Source: Nitrospinota bacterium (lineage in GTDB: Bacteria; Nitrospinota_A; UBA7883). From it: DNA of 34,233 nucleotides. The position numbers and the translations under genes are program-made. Below the pieces are notes generated by a model. That model worked only from the letters and a program-made list of their open reading frames with translations, was not told where the DNA came from and made no database searches. Shown here piece by piece: positions 1 to 10,443 of this stretch. The stretch's first letter is position 1, and each line of letters begins with the position of its first letter. The stretch lies in contig JACQZB010000064.1 of NCBI GenBank assembly GCA_016207925.1, positions 1 to 34,233 of the forward strand, in the 5' to 3' direction.

Positions 1-410
1 GTGAGCATGACAAAACTGCGCCAATCCCGCGCCGCGCCCACCCATCCTTCGCCCACGGCGGCGGCGTTGGCGTCGTTCTCCAATATGACGGGGATGTTGT
101 AACCCCTACCCACGTCGCGGGCCAAGGGGACGTCGCGCCAATCGGGGAAGTTGGGGGAACTGGTCACCACGTCGCGTTCAAAATCTATCGCGCCCGGAGC
201 GGCCAGCCCTATGGCGCGCGGCTTGGCCCCCATCGCGGTGATAATCCCCTCCGCCGACTCGCGTATCCGCGCTATCACCGCGGCGTAACCCTCGTCCGCG
301 CGGGAGGGGAGCCGCAAGCGCTGCAGGATCGCCCCATGGTTGTCCACCGCCGCCGCGCGCAGGTTGGATCCGCCCAGATCAATCGCGACGGCGTAACCGG
401 AATGTTTCAT
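1..410 (-). CDS. ROK family sugar kinase / glucokinase-like, N-terminal part (runs off window start)
   Basis: Reverse-strand translation from ATG at 410 gives MKHSGYAVAIDLGGSNLRAAAVDN...; the DLGGSNLR phosphate-binding motif and 'ENDANAAAVGE' are ROK-like. Confidence 0.85.
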   Translation of the reverse strand, partial: MKHSGYAVAIDLGGSNLRAAAVDNHGAILQRLRLPSRADEGYAAVIARIRESAEGIITAMGAKPRAIGLAAPGAIDFERDVVTSSPNFPDWRDVPLARDVGRGYNIPVILENDANAAAVGEGWVGAARDWRSFVML

Positions 411-500
411 GCGCCCTATGATAGCAGGAGCCGCGCGCGAAGTTGTACGCTGATACTTATTGTGGTAAAAAGCCTGAAAGACGCCTTCGCGGAGTGATGG

Positions 501-1517
501 ATGAAGGACGACAACGAGTTTAGCGACGTTGACGCCGGTGTTCTCGAAGAATTCGAGTCCGAACTGGCGAAAGAAAACCGGTCCCGCAGAAAAAAACGGC
601 TGCTGATCGCAGGCGGCGTGGCGCTGGGCCTGGCGCTGGCGCTTTTTTTCGCCACCGGCGGCGAGGAAAGCCCTGCTCCTCCCCCCCCGGCCCCCGCCCA
701 ACCTTCGCAACCCAAACCCACGGCGATTGAAGAACAGATCGCCGAATTGCAGGCCCAGAACCAGATAACCGAAGATCATGCGGTCCCCGGAGCGGTCGCC
801 GAGGCGATCCCCGCCGGTGAACCGTCGCCCGCGCAAGAAAAGCCGGTTCCAACCGCTACGGAGCCTTCAGCGGCGCCCCCTGCGCCCATGGAGGCCGCCG
901 CGGCAAAACCCTCGCGCCCGCCCGCCCCGGAACCAGTGAAACCGGCGGAGCCGGTGAAACTCGCCCCGCCCGCCGTCACGGCGCCGCCCGCGCCTGAACC
1001 GGCGAAACCCGTGGAGACCGCCAAACCGCCGCCGCCGCCCACTCCGGCGGCAAAAAAGGAAAAAGGCCCGTTCTCCGTCCAGATGTCGGCCAACCTTGAA
1101 AGCGACAAGGCGTTTGAACTGCGCGACAAGCTCGCCGCCGCCGGCCATCAAAGCTGGATGTCCGCGATCAAGACACGGCGCGAGTTGATCCGGGTGGAAG
1201 TCGGCGAGTTCAATTCCATAAAGGAGGCGGCGCCCATGTCCGCCCGCCTGGCGCAGTTGGGGCACGCCACCAGCGCCACGCGCCTTCCCAACGGACAGGT
1301 GACGTTGGTGGCGGGCAGTTTCCATTCGGCGGACAACGCGCAAAAACTTTTCGCGGAACTCGAAGCGTTGGGTTTCCCCGTCAAGGCGGCGCGCCGCGCC
1401 GAGGAGCAGCCGATGTACGTGGTCAAGGTGGGCCGCTACCCCACCCGCGACGCCGCCGCGCGCGCGGAGGCCGAACTTCGCGCCAACGGCTACACCACCC
1501 TGGGCGTGGTTCGCTGA
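501..1517 (+). CDS. SPOR domain-containing protein (single TM, Pro/Ala-rich linker, C-terminal SPOR repeats)
   Basis: N-terminal basic+TM segment, long PA-rich linker, C-terminal 'PFSVQMSANLESDKAFELRDKLAAAG...YVVKVGRYPTRDAAARAEAELRANGY'. Confidence 0.85.
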   Translation: MKDDNEFSDVDAGVLEEFESELAKENRSRRKKRLLIAGGVALGLALALFFATGGEESPAPPPPAPAQPSQPKPTAIEEQIAELQAQNQITEDHAVPGAVAEAIPAGEPSPAQEKPVPTATEPSAAPPAPMEAAAAKPSRPPAPEPVKPAEPVKLAPPAVTAPPAPEPAKPVETAKPPPPPTPAAKKEKGPFSVQMSANLESDKAFELRDKLAAAGHQSWMSAIKTRRELIRVEVGEFNSIKEAAPMSARLAQLGHATSATRLPNGQVTLVAGSFHSADNAQKLFAELEALGFPVKAARRAEEQPMYVVKVGRYPTRDAAARAEAELRANGYTTLGVVR

Positions 1518-1520
1518 CCG

Positions 1521-3164
1521 ATGAAATACGCCGTCCTTGCGATTACGTCGTTTGTTTTGATAGCGCAACCCTCCCACGCCGAAATCTTCGAGCAGCCGGG
1601 GCGGATCGAGTCGGTGACGGTGTATCCCGACCGCGCCGCGGTGACCCGCGCAATGCGCCTGACCGTGGCGCCGGGCGCGCACACCTTGATGATCCCCGAT
1701 CTGCCCGGCGGCGTAAAAGAAGACAGCCTCCGGGTTTCGGCGAAAAGCTCCGCGGACGTGGTGATAGAAAACGTGTCGCTGGCCCCGCGCGAGCTGACCG
1801 AGGCGGCGAACCAGAAAACCGCCGCCCTCGAACGCGCCGTGGAGGAGGCCGCCGGCGCCGTGGCCCTGCTGGACCGCGACATCGCCGCGCGCCAGGCCCA
1901 GGCGGACTTCATCGCGCGCCTGGCCAAAACCCGCGCCGATGAAGCCGGTGAAAACCTGGCCTCGCTGACGCCCAAGGCGGCGCCCACCGTGGAGGAGTTG
2001 GGCCGCATTCTCGATTTCATTTACACCCGCAAGCGCCAGGCCGAGGAGGCCGTGGTCCGCGCCCAGCGGGAGCGCGACCGCGCGTTCAAGGAGTTGGAAA
2101 GGGCGCGCCGCGAGCTGGAAAACCAGCGCAGCCAGGGCCGCGCGCGCCTGATGAGCGCCACGATAGAATTCCGCGCCGCCAAACCGGGCGAGGCGCTGTT
2201 CAGCGTCGAGTACCTTGTCCCCGGCGCGGGGTGGGCGCCTGCCTACCGCGTCCGCGCCAACGATGACGGCGCGGTGGAGATCACCTACCAGGCCCGCGTG
2301 GGCCAACGCACCGGCGAGGACTGGCGCAAGGTGAAGCTGCGCCTTTCCACCGCCACGCCCAGCGCGGGCGCCGCCGCCCCGGAGCCGTGGCCGTGGGTTG
2401 TGGGCGGGTACGAACCGGCCCCCATGTTGGCCCCCGCCCCCGCGCGCGCCATGCCCGAAATGCATATGAAGTCGCAGGCCGCCGGCGCGCCGCCGCACGA
2501 AGCGGACATGGCCGAAGCGGAAGTGGCCGCAACCTCCGTCACCGCCACGGGCACGGCGATAACCTTCGATACCCCGCGCGAAATCACGATCCCCTCCGGC
2601 GGGGAGCGCGTCATGGCCCCCATCGCGCGGCTGGAATTCACCGGCGAGCGGTCCTATTTCAGCGTCCCGCGCCAGTCGCCGCTGGTATTCCTGCGGACGA
2701 AGTTCGAAAACACCAGCGAATACCCCTTGCTGGCGGGCGCCGCGCAGGTGTTCCAGGGCGACAGCTACATGGGGCCGGGAGTGATTAAAACCACCGCGCC
2801 GGGCCAAAAGGTGGAGATGGAGCTTGGCGCCGACCAAGGCTTCAAGATAGAGCGCAAACTGATAAAAAAGGTCACCGCCCAGGAGGGGACGTTCAGCAGG
2901 ACCGTCGCCACGCGGCATATTTACGCGATCGAGTTGGCGAAGCACAAGCCCTCCCACGCCACCGTGGAAGTCGTCGAAGCGCTCCCGCTCCCTTCCGATC
3001 AGCGGATAAAATTGACCGGCGTGAAACTGACGCCGGAACCGGAGAAACGCGACGAGCGCAACCTGGCCACATGGAAACTGCCGCTCAAGCCCAGGGAGAA
3101 AAGGACCGTGCGGATCGAGTTCACCCTGGAAAGCCCGGCGGAGCTTATCCTGCGCGGCGACTAG
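1521..3164 (+). CDS. DUF4139 / mucoidy inhibitor MuiA family protein, signal peptide
   Basis: Signal peptide then 'RIESVTVYPDRAAVTRAMRLTVAPGAHTLMIPDLPGGVKEDSLRVSA', coiled coil, C-terminal 'REKRTVRIEFTLESP'. Confidence 0.85.
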   Translation: MKYAVLAITSFVLIAQPSHAEIFEQPGRIESVTVYPDRAAVTRAMRLTVAPGAHTLMIPDLPGGVKEDSLRVSAKSSADVVIENVSLAPRELTEAANQKTAALERAVEEAAGAVALLDRDIAARQAQADFIARLAKTRADEAGENLASLTPKAAPTVEELGRILDFIYTRKRQAEEAVVRAQRERDRAFKELERARRELENQRSQGRARLMSATIEFRAAKPGEALFSVEYLVPGAGWAPAYRVRANDDGAVEITYQARVGQRTGEDWRKVKLRLSTATPSAGAAAPEPWPWVVGGYEPAPMLAPAPARAMPEMHMKSQAAGAPPHEADMAEAEVAATSVTATGTAITFDTPREITIPSGGERVMAPIARLEFTGERSYFSVPRQSPLVFLRTKFENTSEYPLLAGAAQVFQGDSYMGPGVIKTTAPGQKVEMELGADQGFKIERKLIKKVTAQEGTFSRTVATRHIYAIELAKHKPSHATVEVVEALPLPSDQRIKLTGVKLTPEPEKRDERNLATWKLPLKPREKRTVRIEFTLESPAELILRGD

Positions 3165-4531
3165 CCCACCAGGTGATGGCCCCGGACGCGGAAGGCCACG
3201 CCTAACTCATCCTCCGCCAGACGCCGGCACGCCGCCACGTCCACCTCGCCGGGGATAGCCACCACCGTGGCCGTGACCGCAAGGCCCCGTGACTTCGCCG
3301 CGCGGATGAAGGACACCACCGCGTCGAACGCGCCGATGATGGTGGGCTGGCACAGGCGGTCGTAGGTGGCGGCGTCCGGCGCGTTGAGGCTCACCGAGAC
3401 GTGATCCATCAAACCGGCGAGATCGGGGGTGATGTCGCGCCCGGCGATGCGGCTGCCGTGGCCGTTGGTGTTCAAGCGGGTTTTGCCGCCATGCCCCTTA
3501 ACCCAGCGGGCCACTTCCAATACACGGTCAAGCCGTAGCGTCGGCTCTCCGTAGCCGCAGAACACGATCTCATCGTAGCGGGCGGGGTCGCCGATGGCGG
3601 CGATCATCTCCGCCGCCGTGGGGTCGCGGACGAGACGCAGGTTATGCCCCTGCACGGTATCGGAATAAAACCGGGCGCAGAAGCCGCACTCGTTGTCGCA
3701 CTCCTTGGTGACGTTGAGGTAAAGCGCGTTGCGTATCTGGTACGCCACCTCCCCCTCGCCGCCCGCGCCGGTTCCAAACACCGTGTCGAAGTTGGCCACG
3801 GAGACACGCGCGATGTCCGCGAATGTCACCTTGCGAACCGCCGCCGCCGCTTCGGCGATCTGGCGCAAATACATCGGCTCATTCTGTTTTCCACGCGCTT
3901 TTTGGGGCGCCAGGTACGGCGCGTCGGTTTCGAGCAGCAGCCGGTGGCCCGGCGTGACGGCCAGCGCGTCGCGCAACACACCCGCCTTCGGGAAGGTGAT
4001 GTTCCCCGCAAAGGATATGTAAAAACCCAACGCCAACGCCGCGCGCGCGTCATCCGCCGTCCCGCCGAAACAGTGCATCACGCCGCGATCCGCGCCTTCT
4101 TCCTTGAGAATCGCAAGGCAGTCCTCCATCGCGTCGCGGCAGTGGATAATCACCGGCTTGCCAACTTCCTTCGCCAGGCGCAGGTGGGCGCGCAGCGCGC
4201 GGGCCTGCATGTCGCGCGGGGCGCGGTCGCGGTAATAGTCCAGCCCCGTCTCGCCGATGGCCACCACACGGGGATGCGCGGCCAGCTCGCGCAACTGTTC
4301 CATTAAGTCGTCCGTGTATTCGCCCGCCTTGTTCGGGTGCAGACCCACGGAGGCGTACATCCAGTCATGCGCTTCGGCCAGCGCGATGGCGCCGCGGCTT
4401 GTTTCCACGTCGTACCCCACGTTAAGGACACGGGCCAGCCCCGCCTCCCGCGCGCGCGCGATGACCGCCTCCCGGTCCGCGGTGAACGCGGGATCGTTCA
4501 GGTGGCAGTGCGAATCGGCCAACGCGGTCAT
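3161..4531 (-). CDS. TatD-family metal-dependent hydrolase fused to a radical SAM domain
   Basis: N-term 'ADSHCHLNDPAF...GETGLDYYRD...HCRDAMED...LLETDAPYLAP' (TatD); C-term 'NVTKECDNECGFCARF' (CxxxCxxC radical SAM). Confidence 0.9.
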   Translation of the reverse strand: MTALADSHCHLNDPAFTADREAVIARAREAGLARVLNVGYDVETSRGAIALAEAHDWMYASVGLHPNKAGEYTDDLMEQLRELAAHPRVVAIGETGLDYYRDRAPRDMQARALRAHLRLAKEVGKPVIIHCRDAMEDCLAILKEEGADRGVMHCFGGTADDARAALALGFYISFAGNITFPKAGVLRDALAVTPGHRLLLETDAPYLAPQKARGKQNEPMYLRQIAEAAAAVRKVTFADIARVSVANFDTVFGTGAGGEGEVAYQIRNALYLNVTKECDNECGFCARFYSDTVQGHNLRLVRDPTAAEMIAAIGDPARYDEIVFCGYGEPTLRLDRVLEVARWVKGHGGKTRLNTNGHGSRIAGRDITPDLAGLMDHVSVSLNAPDAATYDRLCQPTIIGAFDAVVSFIRAAKSRGLAVTATVVAIPGEVDVAACRRLAEDELGVAFRVRGHHLVG

Positions 4532-4540
4532 AACATCACT

Positions 4541-5389
4541 TTATTCTAGATTGGGCAGCCAAATTGCGGCGTTTGCATCTCCAACCGGTCTGCTCCGGTC
4601 TTCGAGATATTCTATTCCCATCCAAGCGCACATAAGCGCATCCAACGCATCCTCATAGCGCTTGAGATGCGAAAGATTTGGAGCAGCGCTACAGTCAGGG
4701 AGGGTAAAGTTCGGAATATCCATACGATCTTCCAAAGCGTTTAGCAGCATCTGAAATTTGCACAATAGATTATGCTTCCGCTCGTCCACAGATTTCCCAG
4801 GCCAATACTTTCCGCTCTTACTAACCTTGTAGGGAATGCGGTAATTGCTTTTGGTCAAATGAAGGGCCACTGTGTGGGGGTACACCTCAATCAGGGAATT
4901 GCCCCTTCCGTTGACCCTGCCGTTATTATTTACTCTTAGCGTATAACCCGCGGTATTGCACTGTCCCCGCAGATCTGCTGACAAGGCTCCGGGCCGCTCT
5001 ACAGTAGGACTATGTGCAGCGCATCCTTTCGCGCCAAACAGCCTAGACACATCATTGTCCGCCGCCCTGCGCCTTCTTATGGAGGACTCGAGGCTTAATG
5101 GCATATCAACCGCGATCACGTTGATCTGATATTTGCCTTCAAGGTTGGAGCGAGCGGCATTCAAAATATTATTTACATTGGGCCAGCTTCCTTGGGGTGT
5201 TGCCACCCAATTCATATTTCCGTGGTTCTCACACGCATTGATGAATTGGTCATAGCTCGGAGCGATGACGTCGCATCGCCATCGGCCCTTGCCATCCTCG
5301 GATACAAGCGCCACGCCGCTTGGATTTCTTTCAGTCCATGCCGCGTCAATTCCCAGCACGGCTCGTTTTTTCTCTTTCGCGCTCTTCAT
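4541..5389 (-). CDS. DUF429 domain-containing protein
   Basis: 'VLGIDAAWTERNPSGVALV...VDMPLSLESSIRRRRAADNDVSRLFG...AHSPTVERPG...EVYPHTVALHL...RYEDALDALMCAWMG'; lower GC than surroundings. ATG at 5389 preferred over GTG at 5401. Confidence 0.75.
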   Translation of the reverse strand: MKSAKEKKRAVLGIDAAWTERNPSGVALVSEDGKGRWRCDVIAPSYDQFINACENHGNMNWVATPQGSWPNVNNILNAARSNLEGKYQINVIAVDMPLSLESSIRRRRAADNDVSRLFGAKGCAAHSPTVERPGALSADLRGQCNTAGYTLRVNNNGRVNGRGNSLIEVYPHTVALHLTKSNYRIPYKVSKSGKYWPGKSVDERKHNLLCKFQMLLNALEDRMDIPNFTLPDCSAAPNLSHLKRYEDALDALMCAWMGIEYLEDRSRPVGDANAAIWLPNLE

Positions 5390-5517
5390 GCGCACTGACA
5401 CTTTCCTGATAAAGCTTGCTTGTAGGGGACGACGGCGCCATATCCTGACCCAAGAGTATTGGCAACATACTCGACAGGAACAACCTTGGCCGCAAAACCG
5501 ATAACAACGGCAATCAC
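5386..5517 (-). CDS. Putative 43-aa ORF (VIAVVIGFAAKVVPVEYVANTLGSGYGAVVPYKQALSGKCQCA) overlapping both neighbours
   Basis: GTG start overlaps the stop of the XRE gene (GTGA); TGA stop overlaps the ATG of the DUF429 gene (ATGA). Too short to be in the ORF track. Confidence 0.4.
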   Translation of the reverse strand: MIAVVIGFAAKVVPVEYVANTLGSGYGAVVPYKQALSGKCQCA

Positions 5518-5789
5518 GCTATCTTCACCTCCAGCCGTTTGCCCAACGCGGAGGCGACCCTATCCAAGGTTGAAAGCTTGATGTCCTCCGCGTGATTCTC
5601 TATCCGGGAAATCGCGGTCTTTTGCGTGTGAAGCCGGTGGGCAAGCTCTTCTTGGGTCAACCCCGCGGTTTCCCGCGCATGGCGAAGCATCTCGCCCACC
5701 TTGAACCGTTCGTATCCGTCGTCATACCCTTCGGCGAATTTAATGTCCGTCTTTTTTCTTCCGGCGACGTATTTTTTAAGATCGCTCAT
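5514..5789 (-). CDS. XRE-family helix-turn-helix antitoxin (HigA-like)
   Basis: 'GEMLRHARETAGLTQEELAHRLHTQKTAISRIENHAEDIKLSTLDRVASALGKRLEVKIA' typical of HigA partners of Gp49/HigB toxins. Confidence 0.85.
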   Translation of the reverse strand: MSDLKKYVAGRKKTDIKFAEGYDDGYERFKVGEMLRHARETAGLTQEELAHRLHTQKTAISRIENHAEDIKLSTLDRVASALGKRLEVKIA

Positions 5790-6097
5790 GCTTTTTCCTT
5801 CTTTCCAGAGAGAGCTTTGTATAACTCATGAAGACCGGCGCTTGGAGCATCTTATTGCTCCCCCTTGATAAGGGGGAGTACGCCGCTTCGGCGGGAGGGG
5901 GTTCTTTTCCCGTATGCCATTGGGGTAAGCCAAGAACCCCCTCGGCGCGGAAGACCGTGCCACTCCCCCTTATCAAGGGGGAGCAAAAGAGGGTGTTGGC
6001 GCGAATCAACCGGCTTATGCAAGGGTTTCCTTTCCAAAAACCCGCGTACCGGACATTTTCCGTCGGCGGTCACATAAAAGAAAACTGTTCTACCCAC
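5786..6097 (-). pseudogene. Remnant of a HigB/Gp49-like (RelE superfamily) toxin gene, interrupted by a palindromic element and missing its middle
   Basis: Upstream part reads VGRTVFFYVTADGKCPVRGFLERKP; downstream part reads ELYKALSGKKEKA* with its TGA overlapping the antitoxin ATG (ATGA). They are separated by the 5855-5986 repeat and are in different frames. Confidence 0.65.
5855..5986. repeat. 132-bp palindromic intergenic element (MITE-like)
   Basis: 25-bp perfect terminal inverted repeats TTGCTCCCCCTTGATAAGGGGGAGT...ACTCCCCCTTATCAAGGGGGAGCAA plus inner inverted GAGGGGGTTCTT/AAGAACCCCCTC. Confidence 0.85.
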
Positions 6098-6105
6098 GGT
6101 TTCAT

Positions 6106-6123
6106 GTTAACCTGCGCGTTAAC
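6106..6123. promoter_or_regulatory. Candidate operator palindrome GTTAAC-N6-GTTAAC upstream of the HigBA remnant
   Basis: GTTAACCTGCGCGTTAAC just 5' of the toxin start region on the minus strand. Confidence 0.4.
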
Positions 6124-6132
6124 TTTTCTCAA

Positions 6133-6164
6133 GGGGTATTCTGAAAACAGGGGTATTATGAAAA
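6133..6164. repeat. Two tandem 15-bp direct repeats GGGGTATTMTGAAAA (17-bp period)
   Basis: 6133-6147 GGGGTATTCTGAAAA and 6150-6164 GGGGTATTATGAAAA, between purA stop and the toxin remnant. Confidence 0.7.
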
Positions 6165-6181
6165 TAGCCTGAAGAAAGCCG

Positions 6182-7483
<1,302 letters not shown>

Positions 7484-9076
7484 CTAAATCTGGACCAGTT
7501 TGACATCGAGGATGTTCTCCACCTTGGCCAGCAGCTTAAGCTGCTCCTGGGTGGGCGCCGAGTCAATGTTGACGATGGACATGGCCAGCCCGCCCGCCTC
7601 CGCGCGGCCCAGGTTAAAGGCGCCGATATTGATGTTGTGGTCACCCAAAAACGTGCCAATGTGGCCGATAACGCCCGGCTTGTCCGTGTTGGTGACCACT
7701 AACAGGGTGCCGTCGAGCTGCGCCTCGATGAGGAATTTTTCCAGTTTCACCAAGCGCGGCTCGTCGCCCACGAACACGGTGCCCTCCACGTACACGGATC
7801 CCTTTTCGGTGACCAGCCGCAGGCCCACCAGCGCGGCGAAGTTGCGCTTCTGCGTGCTGGCGGTGGCCTTGACCACAATGCCGCGCGATTCGGCCAGGAA
7901 CGGCGCGTTGACCATGTTCACAGACTGGCCTACATAATGGGTGAGGATGCCCTTGAGAATCGCCTGGGTGATCGGGCGCTGGTCAATCTCCGCCAGCCCG
8001 CCGAAGTAATCAATAAGGACCTCTTTGACGCCGCCTTGCGCCACCTGCGCGATGAACGACCCCATCCGCTCGCCCAGCCACAGGTAGGGCCGGATCACGG
8101 GAAGCTGCTCCGGATCCACCGAGGGGACGTTGACCGCGTTACGGATAAGCCCGGAGGTGAAGAAGTCCGCGAACTGCTCGGCCACGGCCAACGCCACGTT
8201 TTCCTGCGCCTCGGCGGTGGCGGCCCCAAGGTGGGGGGTATAGATGACTTCCTCAAGGCCGATAAGCGGGTTTCCGGGTTCCGGCGGCTCGTTCTCAAAC
8301 ACGTCCAGCGCGGCGCCCGCCACGATCTTGTCCTTGATGGCCCGCGCCAGGGCCGCCTCGTCTATGATGCCGCCGCGGGCGCAGTTGATAATGCGCACGC
8401 CTTTTTTCATTTTCTTGAAGGTATCGGCGTTCAGCAGATGCGTGGTCTCCGGCGTCTTGGGGGTGTGGATGGAAATGAAATCCGCCCGGGCGTACACATC
8501 ATCGAGTGTGACCAGTTCCACTCCCATCTTCTCCGCCGCCTCGTGGCTGATGAAGGGATCGTAGGCGATCACGCGCATCTCCAGCCCCCGCGCGCGCTTG
8601 ACCACCAGCGAGCCGATGCGCCCGATGCCGATGATCCCCAGCGTTTTGCCCATCAGTTCCACGCCCATGAACTTGTTCTTTTCCCATTTGCCCGCGCGCA
8701 CCGACGCGGTGGCCTGGGGTATCTGGCGGCTTAACGCCATCATCATGGACACGGCGTGCTCGGCGGTGGTGACGTTGTTGCCGCCGGGGGTGTTCATCAC
8801 CACCACGCCCTTGGCGCTGGCGGCCCGTACGTCCACGTTGTCCACGCCGATGCCGGCGCGCCCGATGACCTTAAGCCGCGCGCCCGCCTCGATGATCTCC
8901 TTAGTGACCTTGGTGGCGGAACGCACCACCAGGCCGTCGTATTGGGGGATGATCTTTATCAGTTCTTCCGGCGGCAAGCCGGTTTTTACGTCCACCTCGA
9001 TGGCGGGGCATTGCTTGAGGATTTTCACCCCGGTTTCGGAAAGCTTGTCGCTAACCAGCACACGCGCGACGTTCAT
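7484..9076 (-). CDS. serA: D-3-phosphoglycerate dehydrogenase (long form with C-terminal ACT domain)
   Basis: 'RAGIGVDNVDVRAASAKGVVVMNTPGGNNVTTAEHAVSMMMAL...TLGIIGIGRIGSLV...NCARGGIIDEAAL'; C-terminal ACT 'TNTDKPGVIGHIGTFLGDHNINIGAFNLGR'. Confidence 0.97.
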   Translation of the reverse strand: MNVARVLVSDKLSETGVKILKQCPAIEVDVKTGLPPEELIKIIPQYDGLVVRSATKVTKEIIEAGARLKVIGRAGIGVDNVDVRAASAKGVVVMNTPGGNNVTTAEHAVSMMMALSRQIPQATASVRAGKWEKNKFMGVELMGKTLGIIGIGRIGSLVVKRARGLEMRVIAYDPFISHEAAEKMGVELVTLDDVYARADFISIHTPKTPETTHLLNADTFKKMKKGVRIINCARGGIIDEAALARAIKDKIVAGAALDVFENEPPEPGNPLIGLEEVIYTPHLGAATAEAQENVALAVAEQFADFFTSGLIRNAVNVPSVDPEQLPVIRPYLWLGERMGSFIAQVAQGGVKEVLIDYFGGLAEIDQRPITQAILKGILTHYVGQSVNMVNAPFLAESRGIVVKATASTQKRNFAALVGLRLVTEKGSVYVEGTVFVGDEPRLVKLEKFLIEAQLDGTLLVVTNTDKPGVIGHIGTFLGDHNINIGAFNLGRAEAGGLAMSIVNIDSAPTQEQLKLLAKVENILDVKLVQI

Positions 9077-9135
9077 CGGTCAGTCCTTATCTGCAAGGTT
9101 GCGGCGGGCGGACGGCGCCCTTCCCGCCCCGGCGT

Positions 9136-10278
9136 TTAGTAGCGTTCGTTGAGGATTTTCTGCGCCGCGGCCACGCCCGCGCCCAACGGCGCGTTGTGGC
9201 CGGCCTTGGCCAGGCTCATCTCGATGGCGCCCAGCGCCACGATCATGTCGAAGGTATCGAAGTAGCCCAGGTGCGCCACGCGGATGATTTTGCCCTTGAG
9301 ATGGTCCTGCCCGCCGGCGAAGGTGACGCCGTAATTGTCGCGCAGCCCTTTCTCCAGCTTGCCGCCGTCAATCCCGTCCGGCGTGAAAAAGCCGGTGGCG
9401 GAGTTGGCGGGCGACAGGGGCGCCAAGGGCTTTAAGCCCAGCGCCGCCACGCCCGCGCGGCAAGCGCGCGCCAGCGTGTCGTGCCGTTTGTACACGTTGT
9501 CCAGCCCTTCGGCGAACATGAGTTCGAAAACCTTGCGCAACCCGATCATCAGCGACACCGCGGGGGTGTACGCCGTGGTGTCCTTGGCCTGGTTGTCGCG
9601 CTCGCGCTTGAGGTCAAAATAGTAGCGGGGCAGCTTGGCCGCCGCGTTGCGCTTCCACGCGCGTTCGGACAGGGCGATAAAGGCCAGGCCCGGCGGCAGC
9701 ATAAGCGCCTTCTGCGAGCCGGTGACCATAACGTCTATGCCCCACTCGTCCATGGGCATGTCCACCACGCCCACCGCGGTGATGCCGTCCACCACCAGCA
9801 GGGTGTCCGTGCCTTTCGTCAACTGGGCCAGTTCGCGGATGGGGTGGGCCACCGTTGTGGAGGTCTCCGACCCCTGGGTGAGCACCGCGGCTATGGAGGG
9901 GTTGTTCTTGAGCGCCGCCGCCACCGCGTCCACGGCCACCGCCTGGCCCCACTCCACGTTGAGCCATTCAACTTTCAGCCCGTACGCCTGGGAGATTTTC
10001 CCCCACCGTTCGCCGAACTTTCCGCCGTTGACCACCAGCACGGTGTCCCCGGCGTTGAACAGGTTGACCACGGCGGCTTCCATGGCGCCCGTGCCGGATG
10101 CGGCCAGCGTCAGCACCGGTTGCCCGGTCTTGAACAGTTTTTGCAGCCCCTTGTAGCACTCGGAGAAAATCGCTGAAAATTGCGGAGTCCGGTGATGCAT
10201 GATGGGCTTCGCCATTTCCAGCAGGACTTCCTCCGGCACGGGGGTGGGTCCGGGGGACAACAGGTAACGCTTTTTCAT
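9136..10278 (-). CDS. Class V PLP-dependent aminotransferase (serine/alanine-glyoxylate aminotransferase-like)
   Basis: MKKRYLLSPGPTPVPEEVLLEMAKPIMHHRTPQF...VTGSQKALMLPPGLAFIALSERAW; start at 10278 preferred over the ORF-track start. Confidence 0.9.
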   Translation of the reverse strand: MKKRYLLSPGPTPVPEEVLLEMAKPIMHHRTPQFSAIFSECYKGLQKLFKTGQPVLTLAASGTGAMEAAVVNLFNAGDTVLVVNGGKFGERWGKISQAYGLKVEWLNVEWGQAVAVDAVAAALKNNPSIAAVLTQGSETSTTVAHPIRELAQLTKGTDTLLVVDGITAVGVVDMPMDEWGIDVMVTGSQKALMLPPGLAFIALSERAWKRNAAAKLPRYYFDLKRERDNQAKDTTAYTPAVSLMIGLRKVFELMFAEGLDNVYKRHDTLARACRAGVAALGLKPLAPLSPANSATGFFTPDGIDGGKLEKGLRDNYGVTFAGGQDHLKGKIIRVAHLGYFDTFDMIVALGAIEMSLAKAGHNAPLGAGVAAAQKILNERY

Positions 10279-10443
10279 CAGCTTGCCTCTCCTACGGTTA
10301 CGCGGCGCCCAGGCGCCGGTCATCGCGCCGGTCCCGCGCCGCAAGACAAGCATGGGATTATATAGAGCGCGGGGGGGAATTTCCACCCAAAGTATGCGAA
10401 CGCGCCCCATGATCCGGCGGAACGCGCGAAATCCCGCAAACCT

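Noticed and set aside
867-2957. 696-aa minus-strand ORF
   Set aside because: Antisense to the SPOR and DUF4139 genes; Arg/Gly/His-rich composition typical of GC-rich shadow frames.
5828-6172. 114-aa plus-strand ORF over the HigB remnant and palindromic repeat
   Set aside because: Translation of repeat DNA; the opposite strand carries the recognisable toxin fragments.
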